The notes under the pieces are model-generated. The model was not told the origin of the DNA. It did not search any database and worked only from the letters and a program-made list of their open reading frames with translations. From Acetobacter ascendens (lineage in GTDB: Bacteria > Pseudomonadota > Alphaproteobacteria > Acetobacterales > Acetobacteraceae): a stretch of DNA of 64,000 nucleotides. Positions within the stretch are counted from its first letter, which is position 1. The number at the start of each line of letters is the position of its first letter. Positions 35,956 to 45,463 of the stretch are shown here, one piece after another. The position numbers and the translations under genes were made by a program. The DNA lies in NCBI RefSeq assembly GCF_001766235.1, contig NZ_CP015164.1:1535501-1599500 (forward strand). The letters run 5' to 3'.

Positions 35956-36606
35956 TTAATCGTTCGCCGGATTTTTTCTTGGCCAATTCAGCACAGGTTC
36001 CGCACGGCCAGTATGCTCATCAACACGCGGTATCCGAACAGATGGGTTAGGCGGTGGGGCCTCGTGTGAAAAATCAGGCCGATACGGTGGCTGGTTGGCA
36101 TCTGGTGCACGCTGCCGGCGCAGTATTTCCGCTCCAGTTTCTGCTGGCGGGGCTTCTGGCTCATGCCACGGCATGCGGCGCACCACCGGCTTTTCCGGGT
36201 CTGGCGCAAGATGCGGTTTTGGTGGGGCTTCCTCTCGCGCTTCATACGCATCAGAAACCTTAGGTGTCCGCAGTTCGGGAAAAACGGGCACTGCACGAGG
36301 TGCCGCAGGAGGTTTTGCAACCTCCGGCGGACGCACCTCTTCCACCACCACGCCGGATGATGTTCTGCCGTTTCGCTCTGCTGCAACAGGCAGCGTAGGC
36401 TCCTGATACGCAGGAGCACCCCGCACAGCCTGCGCACGCAGCTCGGCCTGGATTTCTTCCAATTGGAGAGAAATCTCACCCAACCGCCCTTTTACCCCAA
36501 ACACGGCAAAAGGCATCATCATGAAAGCAAGCCCGAATAACACGCCAAAAGCCAGAACCAAAAGCTGGCCCCAGACAGGCATCCAATCAGGAAAAGACAG
36601 AGACAT
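35956..36606 (-). CDS. proline-rich single-pass membrane protein of unknown function
   Basis: 216-217 residues. One membrane helix at about 12-38 (MPVWGQLLVLAFGVLFGLAFMMMPFAVFG), then a short coiled stretch (GRLGEISLQLEEIQAELRAQ), then a long Pro/Glu/Arg-rich cytoplasmic tail (about 65-217) with no recognisable domain. Two consecutive ATGs at 36609 and 36606 could serve as start. It is 26 bp after the GapR-like gene on the same strand and probably co-transcribed with it. No family recognised. Confidence 0.75.
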   Translation of the reverse strand: MSLSFPDWMPVWGQLLVLAFGVLFGLAFMMMPFAVFGVKGRLGEISLQLEEIQAELRAQAVRGAPAYQEPTLPVAAERNGRTSSGVVVEEVRPPEVAKPPAAPRAVPVFPELRTPKVSDAYEAREEAPPKPHLAPDPEKPVVRRMPWHEPEAPPAETGAEILRRQRAPDANQPPYRPDFSHEAPPPNPSVRIPRVDEHTGRAEPVLNWPRKNPAND

Positions 36607-36632
36607 CATGGGAAATAGACCCGACTAGCCTT

Positions 36633-36905
36633 TTACATACCCAATGCGCGACGGTAGATATCCAGCAGTGTTTCCTGCTCTTCCACTTCGGCCGGCTCCT
36701 GCTTACGCAGGCGGATGATCTGGCGAATAACCTTTACATCAAACCCGGCAGACTTTGCTTCTGTAAAGATATCCTTGATATCTCCCGCCAGAGCCTTGCG
36801 TTCTTCTTCCAAGCGTTCAACACGCTCAATAATGCTTCTCAGCCGATCTGCGGCAATACCGCCAACAGCTGCATCTTCATCCCCGGAAATGCGTTCGCCA
36901 TCCAT
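36633..36905 (-). CDS. GapR/DUF2312 (UPF0335) nucleoid-associated protein
   Basis: 90 residues from ATG 36905, with AGGAGG just upstream: after a short acidic N-terminus it reads RLRSIIERVERLEEERKALAGDIKDIFTEAKSAGFDVKVIRQIIRLRKQEPAEVEEQETLLDIYRRALGM, the standard DUF2312 pattern of alphaproteobacteria. The Caulobacter member GapR binds AT-rich, overtwisted DNA near replication forks and highly transcribed genes. A longer start at 36935 is possible but lacks that site. Confidence 0.92.
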   Translation of the reverse strand: MDGERISGDEDAAVGGIAADRLRSIIERVERLEEERKALAGDIKDIFTEAKSAGFDVKVIRQIIRLRKQEPAEVEEQETLLDIYRRALGM

Positions 36906-37162
36906 GCTTCGGCCTCCTAATTTATATACAAACACCCAACAGTGCGCAGGCAGAACCTGCTAACATTGCCAGATAGTGAAGCGCGGGCTTATCGCGCCAC
37001 GTGTATGTGGTCAATGATGCAGCACATCAGAACCCCTTGCAAACACGCGGGCAGCCTTCCATAAGCACAGCACCTTGTTCTTGTTCTGGGCCTTTTGCCC
37101 GCAAACCACGACTTTTTTACGGCGGGCATCGCCCTCCGGCTGACCAGCGAGAACCCTGCATC

Positions 37163-38635
37163 ATGGCTCTTGTGAACCGCACGGAACCTTTTGACTTTGT
37201 CATCTTTGGCGCGACAGGTGATCTGACACGCCGAAAGCTGATGCCTGCATTTTTGCGCCGCTTCCATGCTCGCGAATTTGATCAGGAAGCACGAATTATC
37301 TGCACGGCGAGGTCTGAACTCACCACCGAGCAGTTTCGGAATTTGTGCAGCGCCACCCTGCACGAATTTGCCCCTGACATTGCCAAAGACACAGAAACAC
37401 TCAACCAGTTTCTGGGGCTTCTGACCTATGTGTATCTTGATGCCACGCAGGAAGGCCCCCATTGGCAGGAGCTTGGCGCTACGCTTTCCGATGCAGAGCG
37501 CACGCGGGTTTTCTATTTTGCTACGGCTCCGGCGCTGTATTCCGCCATTTGCGCAGGGCTTTCCCACCATAACCTGATTACGCAGCATACGCGGGTTGTG
37601 CTGGAAAAACCCATTGGCACAGATCTGCAATCTGCCAATGAGATCAATGAGGGTGTGGGCCGCTACTTCTCTGAAGACGCCATTTACCGGATTGACCACT
37701 ATCTGGGTAAGGAAGGCGTGCAGAATATTCTGGCCCTACGCTTTGCCAACCCAGCACTGGAACAATTGTGGTCTTCCCAGGCCATCGCCCATGTGCAGAT
37801 TACCGCAGCAGAAACAGTAGGTGTGGGAGACCGTGGGTCCTACTACGATAAATCTGGTGCGTTACGAGATATGGTGCAGAACCACCTTTTGCAGGTTCTG
37901 TGCATGGTAGCCATGGATGCCCCAGCCTCTCTGCGCGCGGATGATCTGCGGAATGAAAAGTTGAAAGTGCTCAACGCCCTCCGCCCCATGACACCCGATA
38001 TGGTGCGCAAAAATGTTATCCGGGGGCAATACACGGCTGGCCACATAAAAGGGGAAGACGTTCCGGGCTATGTGGATGATCTGAAAACAGGCCGCCCCAG
38101 TGATACCGAAACATTTGTAGCCATTCGCACCAAAATTCGTACGGCCCGGTGGGGGGATACACCTTTTTACCTGCGCACAGGCAAACGGTTAGCTACCAAA
38201 ACTACAGAAATTGTTATCCAATTCCGCCCGCAGGTCTGGCCGATTTTTACCAACATGCCCTCTCCTGGCCGGTTGGTTATCCGCATTGCCCCGCATGAAG
38301 AACTCTCACTTGTATTGGCAGCGCGAGACCCCGGTGCTGGTGGGTTCAGAGTGCGCAACGCCACGCTGCATATGTCTTACGAAAACGAATTTGCTGTGCA
38401 GTATCAGGATTCCTACGAGCGTTTGCTGCTGGATGCCGTGCGCGGAGACCCAGCCCTTTTCATCCGGCGTGATGAAGTTGAAGCCTCATGGAAATGGGTA
38501 GAACCTATTCTGGATTCCTGGCGCTATGCCCTTACGCCGCTAGAACCCTACCCTGCCGGAAGCTGGGGCCCTGCAACCACTCGTGCGCTTCTGGCACGTG
38601 ATGGTGCTCTTTGGCACGAAGATATGCTAACATGA
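37163..38635 (+). CDS. zwf: glucose-6-phosphate 1-dehydrogenase
   Basis: 490 residues from the ATG at 37163 (MALVNRTEPFDFVIFGATGDLTRRKL); the frame is open 54 codons further but that part is not G6PDH-like. The NADP fingerprint GATGDL is at 16-21 and the substrate motif YRIDHYLGKE near 175, with the catalytic His region further on. It feeds glucose 6-phosphate into the pentose phosphate pathway, a main sugar route in acetic acid bacteria. The stop overlaps the start of the next gene (ATGA). Confidence 0.96.
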   Translation: MALVNRTEPFDFVIFGATGDLTRRKLMPAFLRRFHAREFDQEARIICTARSELTTEQFRNLCSATLHEFAPDIAKDTETLNQFLGLLTYVYLDATQEGPHWQELGATLSDAERTRVFYFATAPALYSAICAGLSHHNLITQHTRVVLEKPIGTDLQSANEINEGVGRYFSEDAIYRIDHYLGKEGVQNILALRFANPALEQLWSSQAIAHVQITAAETVGVGDRGSYYDKSGALRDMVQNHLLQVLCMVAMDAPASLRADDLRNEKLKVLNALRPMTPDMVRKNVIRGQYTAGHIKGEDVPGYVDDLKTGRPSDTETFVAIRTKIRTARWGDTPFYLRTGKRLATKTTEIVIQFRPQVWPIFTNMPSPGRLVIRIAPHEELSLVLAARDPGAGGFRVRNATLHMSYENEFAVQYQDSYERLLLDAVRGDPALFIRRDEVEASWKWVEPILDSWRYALTPLEPYPAGSWGPATTRALLARDGALWHEDMLT

Positions 38636-39078
38636 ACACATCCTCCCCTAAAATGACTGGTCGCGGGCCATTTGCAAAGCGCACCCTGCGCCAACACATT
38701 CTGCGCCGGCTGGCAATTGTTTTGCCTCTTTCCCTTATGATGATCCTGCTGGCCAAAACCGGCACGCTGGATCGGCTGGTGGATTCCTATACGTTCAAAC
38801 CCGCAAGCTGGTTTGATGATACAGCCTTAGTGCGCCACCTACGCCTGAAGGTCACCCATAACGGCATGACGCATGATCGGCCAGATTGCCTACTGTTTGT
38901 GGTGAACGGAAACGATGCCCCCACAGCATCGCGCATTGATGTTATGGAAAAGCATTCCGGCACCTGCCCCGGCCCGAAAGATGACTTGCCTAAACTGTTC
39001 ACTTTGCGAGTGGATAGGCTGAATCGGCTTGTTTATTCGGATCAGGGGTCACCGGGGGTTTTTCATCCCATTCCGTAA
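38632..39078 (+). CDS. small membrane-anchored protein of unknown function
   Basis: 148 residues from the ATG at 38632, which overlaps the zwf stop codon. A membrane helix at about 24-43 (LRRLAIVLPLSLMMILLAKTG) is followed by a periplasmic domain with two cysteines (DRPDCLLFVVNG and HSGTCPGP). The coupling to zwf suggests co-expression, but I recognise no family and see no catalytic motif. Confidence 0.7.
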   Translation: MNTSSPKMTGRGPFAKRTLRQHILRRLAIVLPLSLMMILLAKTGTLDRLVDSYTFKPASWFDDTALVRHLRLKVTHNGMTHDRPDCLLFVVNGNDAPTASRIDVMEKHSGTCPGPKDDLPKLFTLRVDRLNRLVYSDQGSPGVFHPIP

Positions 39079-39093
39079 TGTGCTTGACCGGCC

Positions 39094-40152
39094 TTACCCG
39101 GCAAAGGCTTTCTTCAGCACCTTGCCACCAAACCGCAAGGCCGCCTTGCCATGCGGCATAAAGGCGTAAAAGTTCAGGAACGCATGTAGCGCACCGGGGT
39201 AACAGCGGTATATTACCTCAACCCCTGCCAGCTCCAACGCCTGCGCATAGGCTGTGCCTTCATCACGCATGGGGTCACATTGCGCCGTAATAATAACGGC
39301 TGGAGGCAAACCTTGCAGATCCGGGTTTAAGCCCGGTGCAAAACGTGGGTGCAGCCAGTGTTCAGGCTTTTGAATATACTGATCTCCATACCACTGCATT
39401 GATTTGCGAGAGAGAAAATAGCCTTTCTCATAAGTGCAATGAGATGGAAAAAGCTTCTCTCCATACAGAGAAGGATAATACAGCAACTGCATAACAGGTT
39501 GGGGCCCCAGCCCCCCGCGCCCATCCTGCGCCAGAACAGCAGCTAAATTTCCGCCCGCACTGTCTCCCGCAACGGCAACCTTGCCCCCCCAATATCGGGC
39601 AGAAGCACCAGCCAGCCATTGCAGGGCGACCTGACTGTCATCAATAGCAGCGGGGAAAGGATGTTCTGGGGCCAAGCGATAATCAGGCAATAATACCGCA
39701 GCGCCAGAAGCTCGCGCCAAACGGCAGCATATCCCGTAATGGGAATTCAGCCCGCAGTGTACAAACCCGCCCCCATGCAAATACAGCAAAGCGCCCCTTA
39801 CCCGCCCATAAGGAATAAAAAGACGCGCCCGCATCGGCCCCGCAGCACCGGGTATAGATAAAGTGACCACCCTTCTTATCGGCACAGATGAAAGGCGTAG
39901 CGGAAAAGATGGGGTATCCATCGCCTTGCGCAACCGCACAAGAAACGCAGCCATTTCCTGGGCTGCGTTGTGAGGCCTGCCTGTTTCAGACTCATCTGCG
40001 CCCGCATGCTTCCGCTTAAGCTGCTCCTGCCACCTGATACAGCGCAGCAAAAGCCGAGATGGAAGATTGGGCCGTGCAGGAACGGAGTTTTGAGGCACAT
40101 CAGAAAAATCAGACATAGCTACCTGATTACCGGCAATTTTCTGCATCGTCAT
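39094..40152 (-). CDS. alpha/beta hydrolase, HSL-family esterase
   Basis: 352 residues. HGGGFVHCGLNSHYG holds the oxyanion HGGG, DYRLAPEHPFPAAIDD follows, GDSAGGN holds the nucleophile Ser, and the acidic residue and histidine are in ITAQCDPMRDEG and GALHAFLNF. The N-terminus is about 50 residues longer than in many family members. Starts at 40152, 40146 (with GAAGG at 7 bases) and 40116 are all possible. Convergent with the preceding gene, 15 bp apart; substrate unknown. Confidence 0.88.
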   Translation of the reverse strand: MTMQKIAGNQVAMSDFSDVPQNSVPARPNLPSRLLLRCIRWQEQLKRKHAGADESETGRPHNAAQEMAAFLVRLRKAMDTPSFPLRLSSVPIRRVVTLSIPGAAGPMRARLFIPYGRVRGALLYLHGGGFVHCGLNSHYGICCRLARASGAAVLLPDYRLAPEHPFPAAIDDSQVALQWLAGASARYWGGKVAVAGDSAGGNLAAVLAQDGRGGLGPQPVMQLLYYPSLYGEKLFPSHCTYEKGYFLSRKSMQWYGDQYIQKPEHWLHPRFAPGLNPDLQGLPPAVIITAQCDPMRDEGTAYAQALELAGVEVIYRCYPGALHAFLNFYAFMPHGKAALRFGGKVLKKAFAG

Positions 40153-40211
40153 GCCTTCATAACATCAGTTGCGGCTTGACCTGAACGCAAGCCCGACGCA
40201 GGGTGCGCTCC

Positions 40212-40637
<426 letters not shown>

Positions 40638-40928
40638 ACTCTCTTTCTCCTCAATCTGCTCTGTTTTTACACCAAAAATAGAACATAAAAAGAACAGAAA
40701 ACGGCAATCTTTTGTTTGCTGCCACAAAATCAATACATTCGTGTCAGAAATCTTTTCTGCATGAATACTTAAATAATGGCGGTTTTCTGCTGTTTTTTCT
40801 GTCATTTTAATTTGCGTCCCATAACATCCCATGCTATCCCATACCAGACCACAAGTGTGGTGAAGGCGGTTCTGTTCCCCGCTGAATTGCGAACGGAAAG
40901 GCTGTTTCTGCAAAGGCTTCTGACGTAC
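40638..40928. other. Leader region between rnpB and mraZ
   Basis: About 290 bases without a gene. It is AT-rich near 40665-40780, ends in T-rich runs, and contains three regularly spaced TCCCA boxes (40817-40841). It must hold the dcw promoter. Confidence 0.55.
40817..40841 (-). promoter_or_regulatory. Probable MraZ operator (three TGGGA boxes)
   Basis: TCCCA occurs at 40817-40821, 40827-40831 and 40837-40841, exactly 10 bp apart, so TGGGA repeats with 5-base spacers on the minus strand. MraZ is known to bind TGGGN repeats with 5-base spacers upstream of its own operon. The boxes lie about 90 bp before the mraZ start, which fits autorepression. Confidence 0.8.
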
Positions 40929-41414
40929 GTGGGCGTATTTCTCGGCACGCATGAAAATCGATTCGACGCCAAGGGGCGCATTTCGATTCCAGCCGGGTTC
41001 CGTTCAGTGCTCAAAACGCAGCAGACGGAAGGTGACGCGCTGATGATTCTTCGCCCCTCCCATACCCTGCCATGTGTTGAGGCATGGCCTGCCGTGGCTT
41101 TTGCACGCCTGACCGAACCGTTGGATCGGCTGGACATGTTTTCTGATGAGCATGATGATCTGGCCGCCGCCCTGTATGCCGATGCTTACCCCATAGACCC
41201 CGATCGTGAAGGCCGCATTATTTTACCCGATTTTTTACGTGAACATGCCGGGCTGACAAAAAACCCCACGGCTGCCTTTATGGGTGTTGGTCGTGTTTTT
41301 CAGATTTGGGAGCCTCAGGCCGCGCAACAGCGCCGGGCAGAAGCACGCCAGCGTTCACGCCGTGTAAGTATTCCGGCCGCAAGTGGAGCAGATTCAAAAG
41401 GGCGTAATGCATGA
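40929..41414 (+). CDS. mraZ: MraZ transcriptional regulator of the dcw cluster
   Basis: 161 residues if started at the GTG at 40929 ([25 protein letters not shown]), because family homology begins at FLGTHEN; the frame stays open to 40776 but that part is not MraZ. Two SpoVT-AbrB-like MraZ repeats are visible, the second with [23 protein letters not shown]. It binds TGGGN repeats ahead of its operon and forms ring oligomers. The C-terminal [15 protein letters not shown] is basic. The stop overlaps the rsmH start (ATGA). Confidence 0.9.
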   Translation: MGVFLGTHENRFDAKGRISIPAGFRSVLKTQQTEGDALMILRPSHTLPCVEAWPAVAFARLTEPLDRLDMFSDEHDDLAAALYADAYPIDPDREGRIILPDFLREHAGLTKNPTAAFMGVGRVFQIWEPQAAQQRRAEARQRSRRVSIPAASGADSKGRNA

Positions 41415-42418
41415 ACGCTCTTTCTTCCTTTACGCACCCTGAAACAGCTCAGGGCCACATTCCGGTTATGCTAGCAGAGGTTCTGGAATATCTTCATCCC
41501 GCAGATGGTAAGCGTATTCTGGATTGTACTTTTGGTGGAGGCGGCTACAGTTCCGCCATTCTAAAAAGTGCTGATTGCAACGTATGGGGTATTGACCGTG
41601 ACCCGGATGCCATTGCGCGTGGGCTGGTATTAAGCCGTACATTCCCTGCTGCAAATGGCGGTTCTCGCCTTCATATGCTGCAAGGCAGCTTTGGCAATAT
41701 GCAGGATCTGGCAAGTGCAGCAAGCATCTCCACGTTTGATGGTATTGTGCTGGATCTGGGCGTGTCCTCTTTCCAGTTGGATGAAGCTGATCGTGGGTTT
41801 TCCTTCCGTATGGAAGGCCCGCTGGATATGCGCATGGAAAAATCCGGGCCATCCGCAGCAGATATCGTCAACAAGGCACCTGAAGCAGAGCTGGCAGATA
41901 TTTTCCATTTCTATGGAGAAGAGCGTCATGCACGCCGTCTTGCCCGCGCGGTTGTAAATGCCCGTTCGGAAACGCCTTTCGAAACCACTACGCAGCTGGC
42001 TAATCTTGTGCGATCTGTTATTCCCAAAGATCGTTCCGGCATAGATTCCGCTACACGTGCCTTTCAGGGGCTGCGCATTGCGGTAAACGATGAGCTGGGC
42101 GAAATTGAGCGCGGGTTGGAGCAGGCACTGGATATGCTGGCCCCGGGCGGGCGGCTTGTTGTTGTTTCCTTCCATTCACTGGAAGATCGTATCGCCAAGC
42201 GTATGGTGCAGCATGCCACGGGTAAGGATAATAGCTTTTCACGCTATGACCCCCGTGCAGCAGGAACCCCCGCGCCAGAAGCGGGCTTTGTAGCCCTTAC
42301 GCACAAAGCCCGACGGCCCAGCGATACTGAATGTAGCCATAATCCTCGCGCCAGAAGTGCACGGCTGCGCGCTGTCATGAAACGTGCATCAACCCCTGCT
42401 TCCGTAAAAAAGGGCTAA
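41411..42418 (+). CDS. rsmH: 16S rRNA (cytosine1402-N4)-methyltransferase
   Basis: 335-residue SAM-dependent enzyme of the RsmH/MraW family. [36 protein letters not shown] contains the SAM-binding loop, [24 protein letters not shown] and GPLDMRM are family signatures, and [23 protein letters not shown] lies near the C-terminus. It fine-tunes the ribosomal P site. Second gene of the dcw cluster. Confidence 0.96.
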   Translation: MNALSSFTHPETAQGHIPVMLAEVLEYLHPADGKRILDCTFGGGGYSSAILKSADCNVWGIDRDPDAIARGLVLSRTFPAANGGSRLHMLQGSFGNMQDLASAASISTFDGIVLDLGVSSFQLDEADRGFSFRMEGPLDMRMEKSGPSAADIVNKAPEAELADIFHFYGEERHARRLARAVVNARSETPFETTTQLANLVRSVIPKDRSGIDSATRAFQGLRIAVNDELGEIERGLEQALDMLAPGGRLVVVSFHSLEDRIAKRMVQHATGKDNSFSRYDPRAAGTPAPEAGFVALTHKARRPSDTECSHNPRARSARLRAVMKRASTPASVKKG

Positions 42419-42422
42419 GTCC

Positions 42423-43412
42423 ATGATACCCCGTCCATTTACATGCTGCTGTGCGGTTCTGGCGATTGCATCTGGCTTTTTCCTTTACACAAAGAAACAT
42501 CAGACCACCCTTCTTGATCAGCAGATTTCTCAGATCGTGAAGGAAACGGAGCACGTTCGCACACAAACATCTATCCTACGCACGGAATGGGCTCTGGAAA
42601 ACCAGCCAGAACGCCTTGCCCAGCTTGTGGCGCGGCATGAGGCCGGGTTGCAGACCATGAACCCTACGCAGTTTGTGCGTATGACTGATTTGGAAAGCCA
42701 CCTGCCTGCGGTTGCAAAAGATGCCTTGCCACCTGCACCGGCACTGGTGGCAGATAAATCAACCAGCATTGCGCCCCCTCCGGTTATTGCGCCACCAGCG
42801 CATGCACCGGCTGTTGTGGCTGATGCACGCCCTACTCACGTAACGCCGCCAGCAGTTATTCATCCAGCGCGCCCTGTAACAGCGCCAACTGTTGTGGCTG
42901 ACGTGCCGCGTATTGCAGCGGAACCTGCCCCTCACCCACGTGCAACATCAGTGGCTGATGCGGCACCTGTTTTGCGCGCACCTATTGTGCATCATGATCG
43001 CCCGCACACTGCGCCTGAATCTGCCGTTGCTCCGGTCCGTGTTGCTCAGGTGGCTGATCCTGTAGCATCTGCGCACCCTGTGCATCATCTGGCTGCAGAA
43101 ACACCACGCCCACAGGTTGTTGCCTCCACCAACGTGGATGATGATGCGCCTGTAGCCCCGGTTCGCCATAGCCTTACACGTGTGGCATCTCCGGCTATTC
43201 GGCATGTTGCACAGGCTTCAGATGATGATACAGCGCCAATCCGGCATCCGCTTCCGGTTGCGGCCGCTAGTTGGCATGCCACGCGCCCGCATCGCGCATC
43301 ATCTACGCCTTCCAGCTATATGGAAGCACGCGCTACTTCCAGTTATAGCAGCGGCTCTTTGCTCAGCCGTAGTGGTGATGCGCTGCCGGCTCCTGTTCCG
43401 GTTGCCAACTGA
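42423..43412 (+). CDS. FtsL-like division protein with a long Pro/Ala/His-rich tail
   Basis: 329 residues. Residues 1-100 fit FtsL: a short cytoplasmic end, one membrane helix (about 8-22, CCCAVLAIASGFFLY) and a coiled-coil-like segment (LLDQQISQIVKETEHVRTQTSILRTEWALENQPERL) of leucine-zipper type. Residues 101-329 are low-complexity Ala/Pro/Val/His-rich periplasmic sequence without a fold. The position between rsmH and ftsI is the usual ftsL locus, so it is named from position plus the N-terminal pattern. Spacing to rsmH is 4 bp. Confidence 0.75.
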   Translation: MIPRPFTCCCAVLAIASGFFLYTKKHQTTLLDQQISQIVKETEHVRTQTSILRTEWALENQPERLAQLVARHEAGLQTMNPTQFVRMTDLESHLPAVAKDALPPAPALVADKSTSIAPPPVIAPPAHAPAVVADARPTHVTPPAVIHPARPVTAPTVVADVPRIAAEPAPHPRATSVADAAPVLRAPIVHHDRPHTAPESAVAPVRVAQVADPVASAHPVHHLAAETPRPQVVASTNVDDDAPVAPVRHSLTRVASPAIRHVAQASDDDTAPIRHPLPVAAASWHATRPHRASSTPSSYMEARATSSYSSGSLLSRSGDALPAPVPVAN

Positions 43413-43444
43413 TTTTTTGTGGTTAAAGGCCTTTCTGACCTGGC

Positions 43445-45463
43445 ATGTCTGTCTCCCCCAATGACCCCGACTCAACGCGCACAGTAGGTGTTACGGGGGA
43501 CGATTTGCGCGCCCGCGCACATCGGGACCAAATGCATGTAAGGCTTTTGGGCGTTGCTGGCGGTTTTTGCCTGATTTTTGCTGTTGTCGCCATCAAACTC
43601 AGCATTGCGACAGTCATTCACCCCATGGCGCCGGAAAAGCGGCAGATTGCGCCGCAGATTCCCGAAATTCCTAAAATTGATCCTAAGGGCAGCCTTGCTG
43701 GGGATTTCTCTCTACCGCAAGTGCATCGCGCTTCCATTGTAGATCGCAATGGTCAGACACTGGCACTTTCCCTGCCTGTTGCGCAGGTTTATGCCAATCC
43801 GCAAGAACTGATTGACCCCAAGGATGTTGCGCACAAGCTAAAAGCTATCCTTAAGGATATGGATGAGCAGGAAACTGCCGATCGCCTTTCCCGCCCCAAA
43901 CAATTTGTTTACATCGCGCGCAATATTTCCCCCCAGCAGGAACTGGCCATCAATAATCTTGGCATTCCGGGTATCTATTTTGAACCGGGTGAAAGACGGC
44001 ATTATCCGCTAGGCCGCATGGCCGCCCAGATTATGGGTACTGTTGATATTGACGATCACGGCGTGGCCGGGATTGAAAAATACTTCGATAAGCGCCTGCT
44101 TTCTGACCATCGTCCTCTTCATCTGTCATTGGATATTCGTGTTCAGTCTGCTGTGCGTGAAGAAGTGGCTAATGCTATGCAGACATTTCAGGCGATTGGG
44201 GCATGCGGCATTGTAATGGATGTGCGCACAGGCGAAATTATTGCCATGGTCAGCCTGCCTGACTTTGATGCCAATAATTTTGCCCACGCCACCAATGATG
44301 AACGTTTTAACCGTGCTGTTACCGGTTTGTACGAACCCGGTTCCACCTTTAAACTGCAAACAACGGCTATGGGGCTGGAAACAGGTACCATCCATATTTG
44401 GGACCGGTTTTCATCTGTGCCTTTGCATATCGGGCGCTTCACCATCCGCGATATGAAGAATGATCATTTCTCTCCGTGGCTAACGCTGCCCGAAGTGATG
44501 GCTTATTCCTCCAACCCGGCAGCCGCACATATTGCATTGGATGTTGGCGGCAAAAAGCAGTCCGAATGGCTGCGTTCCATGGGTTTTTTCTCCCCCGTTC
44601 CGGTTGAGCTGCCAGAAGCTGCACGCCCGTTGGTGCCACACCAATGGGGTATTGCCACAGTTATGACAGTTGGGTTTGGGCATGGTGTGGCTGAACCCCC
44701 ATTGGCCATTGTGCGTGGCACAGCGGCTACGGTTAATGGTGGCATTCTGGTAACGCCTACCTTGCTGGATAAGGAAGATCCGGCCAATGCCACTGCCAGC
44801 GCGCCGGGCATAAGCCCACAATTTGCCAGTGGCATTCAAAACGCAGCGCTTGAGCAAAGCGTAGAAGATGATACTCAAAGCAACGCGGCAGATGCCCCAG
44901 TTACGCCCGCAGGCCCACGTATTCTTTCCGAAAAAGTATCCAGCCTTCTACGCCGCCTTCTGCGGCTGGACGTTACCCACGGCACAGGGCGCACAGCAGA
45001 ATCTCCGGGGTATTTTGTGGGTGGTAAAACCGGCACGGCAGAAAAAATTGGCCCACATGGCGGCTACCTGAAGCACGTGAACATCTCAGCTTTTACAGGC
45101 ATCTTCCCCATGAACGCACCGCATTATGCCGTGTATGTCATGCTGGATAGCCCCAAACCCACACCTCAAACCCACGGCTGGACAACTGCTGGCTGGAACG
45201 CAGCACCTACTGTTTCCAAAATTGTTTCACGCATTGGCCCCATGCTCCAGATTTTCCCGGATACAGAGCATGCTGAGCAGATTGATGCGCAAATGGCCCT
45301 GCCCCTGCATCCTGCAGTGCCGCGGGGCGTAAGACCGCTTGGGCCGGGGAATGATCCGGGTGATCCGCGCAAAGCAGAAGCCGAGCACAAGGCAGAAAAA
45401 GAAGCGCTTAAACGCGCAATGGCAGAACGCAAAAAAGCAGCCGCTGAGGTTATGGACGAATGA
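43445..45463 (+). CDS. ftsI: division-specific peptidoglycan transpeptidase (PBP3)
   Basis: 672-residue class B penicillin-binding protein that crosslinks septal peptidoglycan. One membrane helix at about 35-55, a dimerisation domain (about 90-220), then the transpeptidase: S300 and K303 in EPGSTFK, SSN at 355-357 and KTG at 528-530 in GGKTGTAEK. The last 60 residues are charged, Lys/Glu/Ala-rich (HKAEKEALKRAMAERKKAAAEVMDE), an unusual extension. The stop overlaps murE (ATGA). Confidence 0.95.
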   Translation: MSVSPNDPDSTRTVGVTGDDLRARAHRDQMHVRLLGVAGGFCLIFAVVAIKLSIATVIHPMAPEKRQIAPQIPEIPKIDPKGSLAGDFSLPQVHRASIVDRNGQTLALSLPVAQVYANPQELIDPKDVAHKLKAILKDMDEQETADRLSRPKQFVYIARNISPQQELAINNLGIPGIYFEPGERRHYPLGRMAAQIMGTVDIDDHGVAGIEKYFDKRLLSDHRPLHLSLDIRVQSAVREEVANAMQTFQAIGACGIVMDVRTGEIIAMVSLPDFDANNFAHATNDERFNRAVTGLYEPGSTFKLQTTAMGLETGTIHIWDRFSSVPLHIGRFTIRDMKNDHFSPWLTLPEVMAYSSNPAAAHIALDVGGKKQSEWLRSMGFFSPVPVELPEAARPLVPHQWGIATVMTVGFGHGVAEPPLAIVRGTAATVNGGILVTPTLLDKEDPANATASAPGISPQFASGIQNAALEQSVEDDTQSNAADAPVTPAGPRILSEKVSSLLRRLLRLDVTHGTGRTAESPGYFVGGKTGTAEKIGPHGGYLKHVNISAFTGIFPMNAPHYAVYVMLDSPKPTPQTHGWTTAGWNAAPTVSKIVSRIGPMLQIFPDTEHAEQIDAQMALPLHPAVPRGVRPLGPGNDPGDPRKAEAEHKAEKEALKRAMAERKKAAAEVMDE

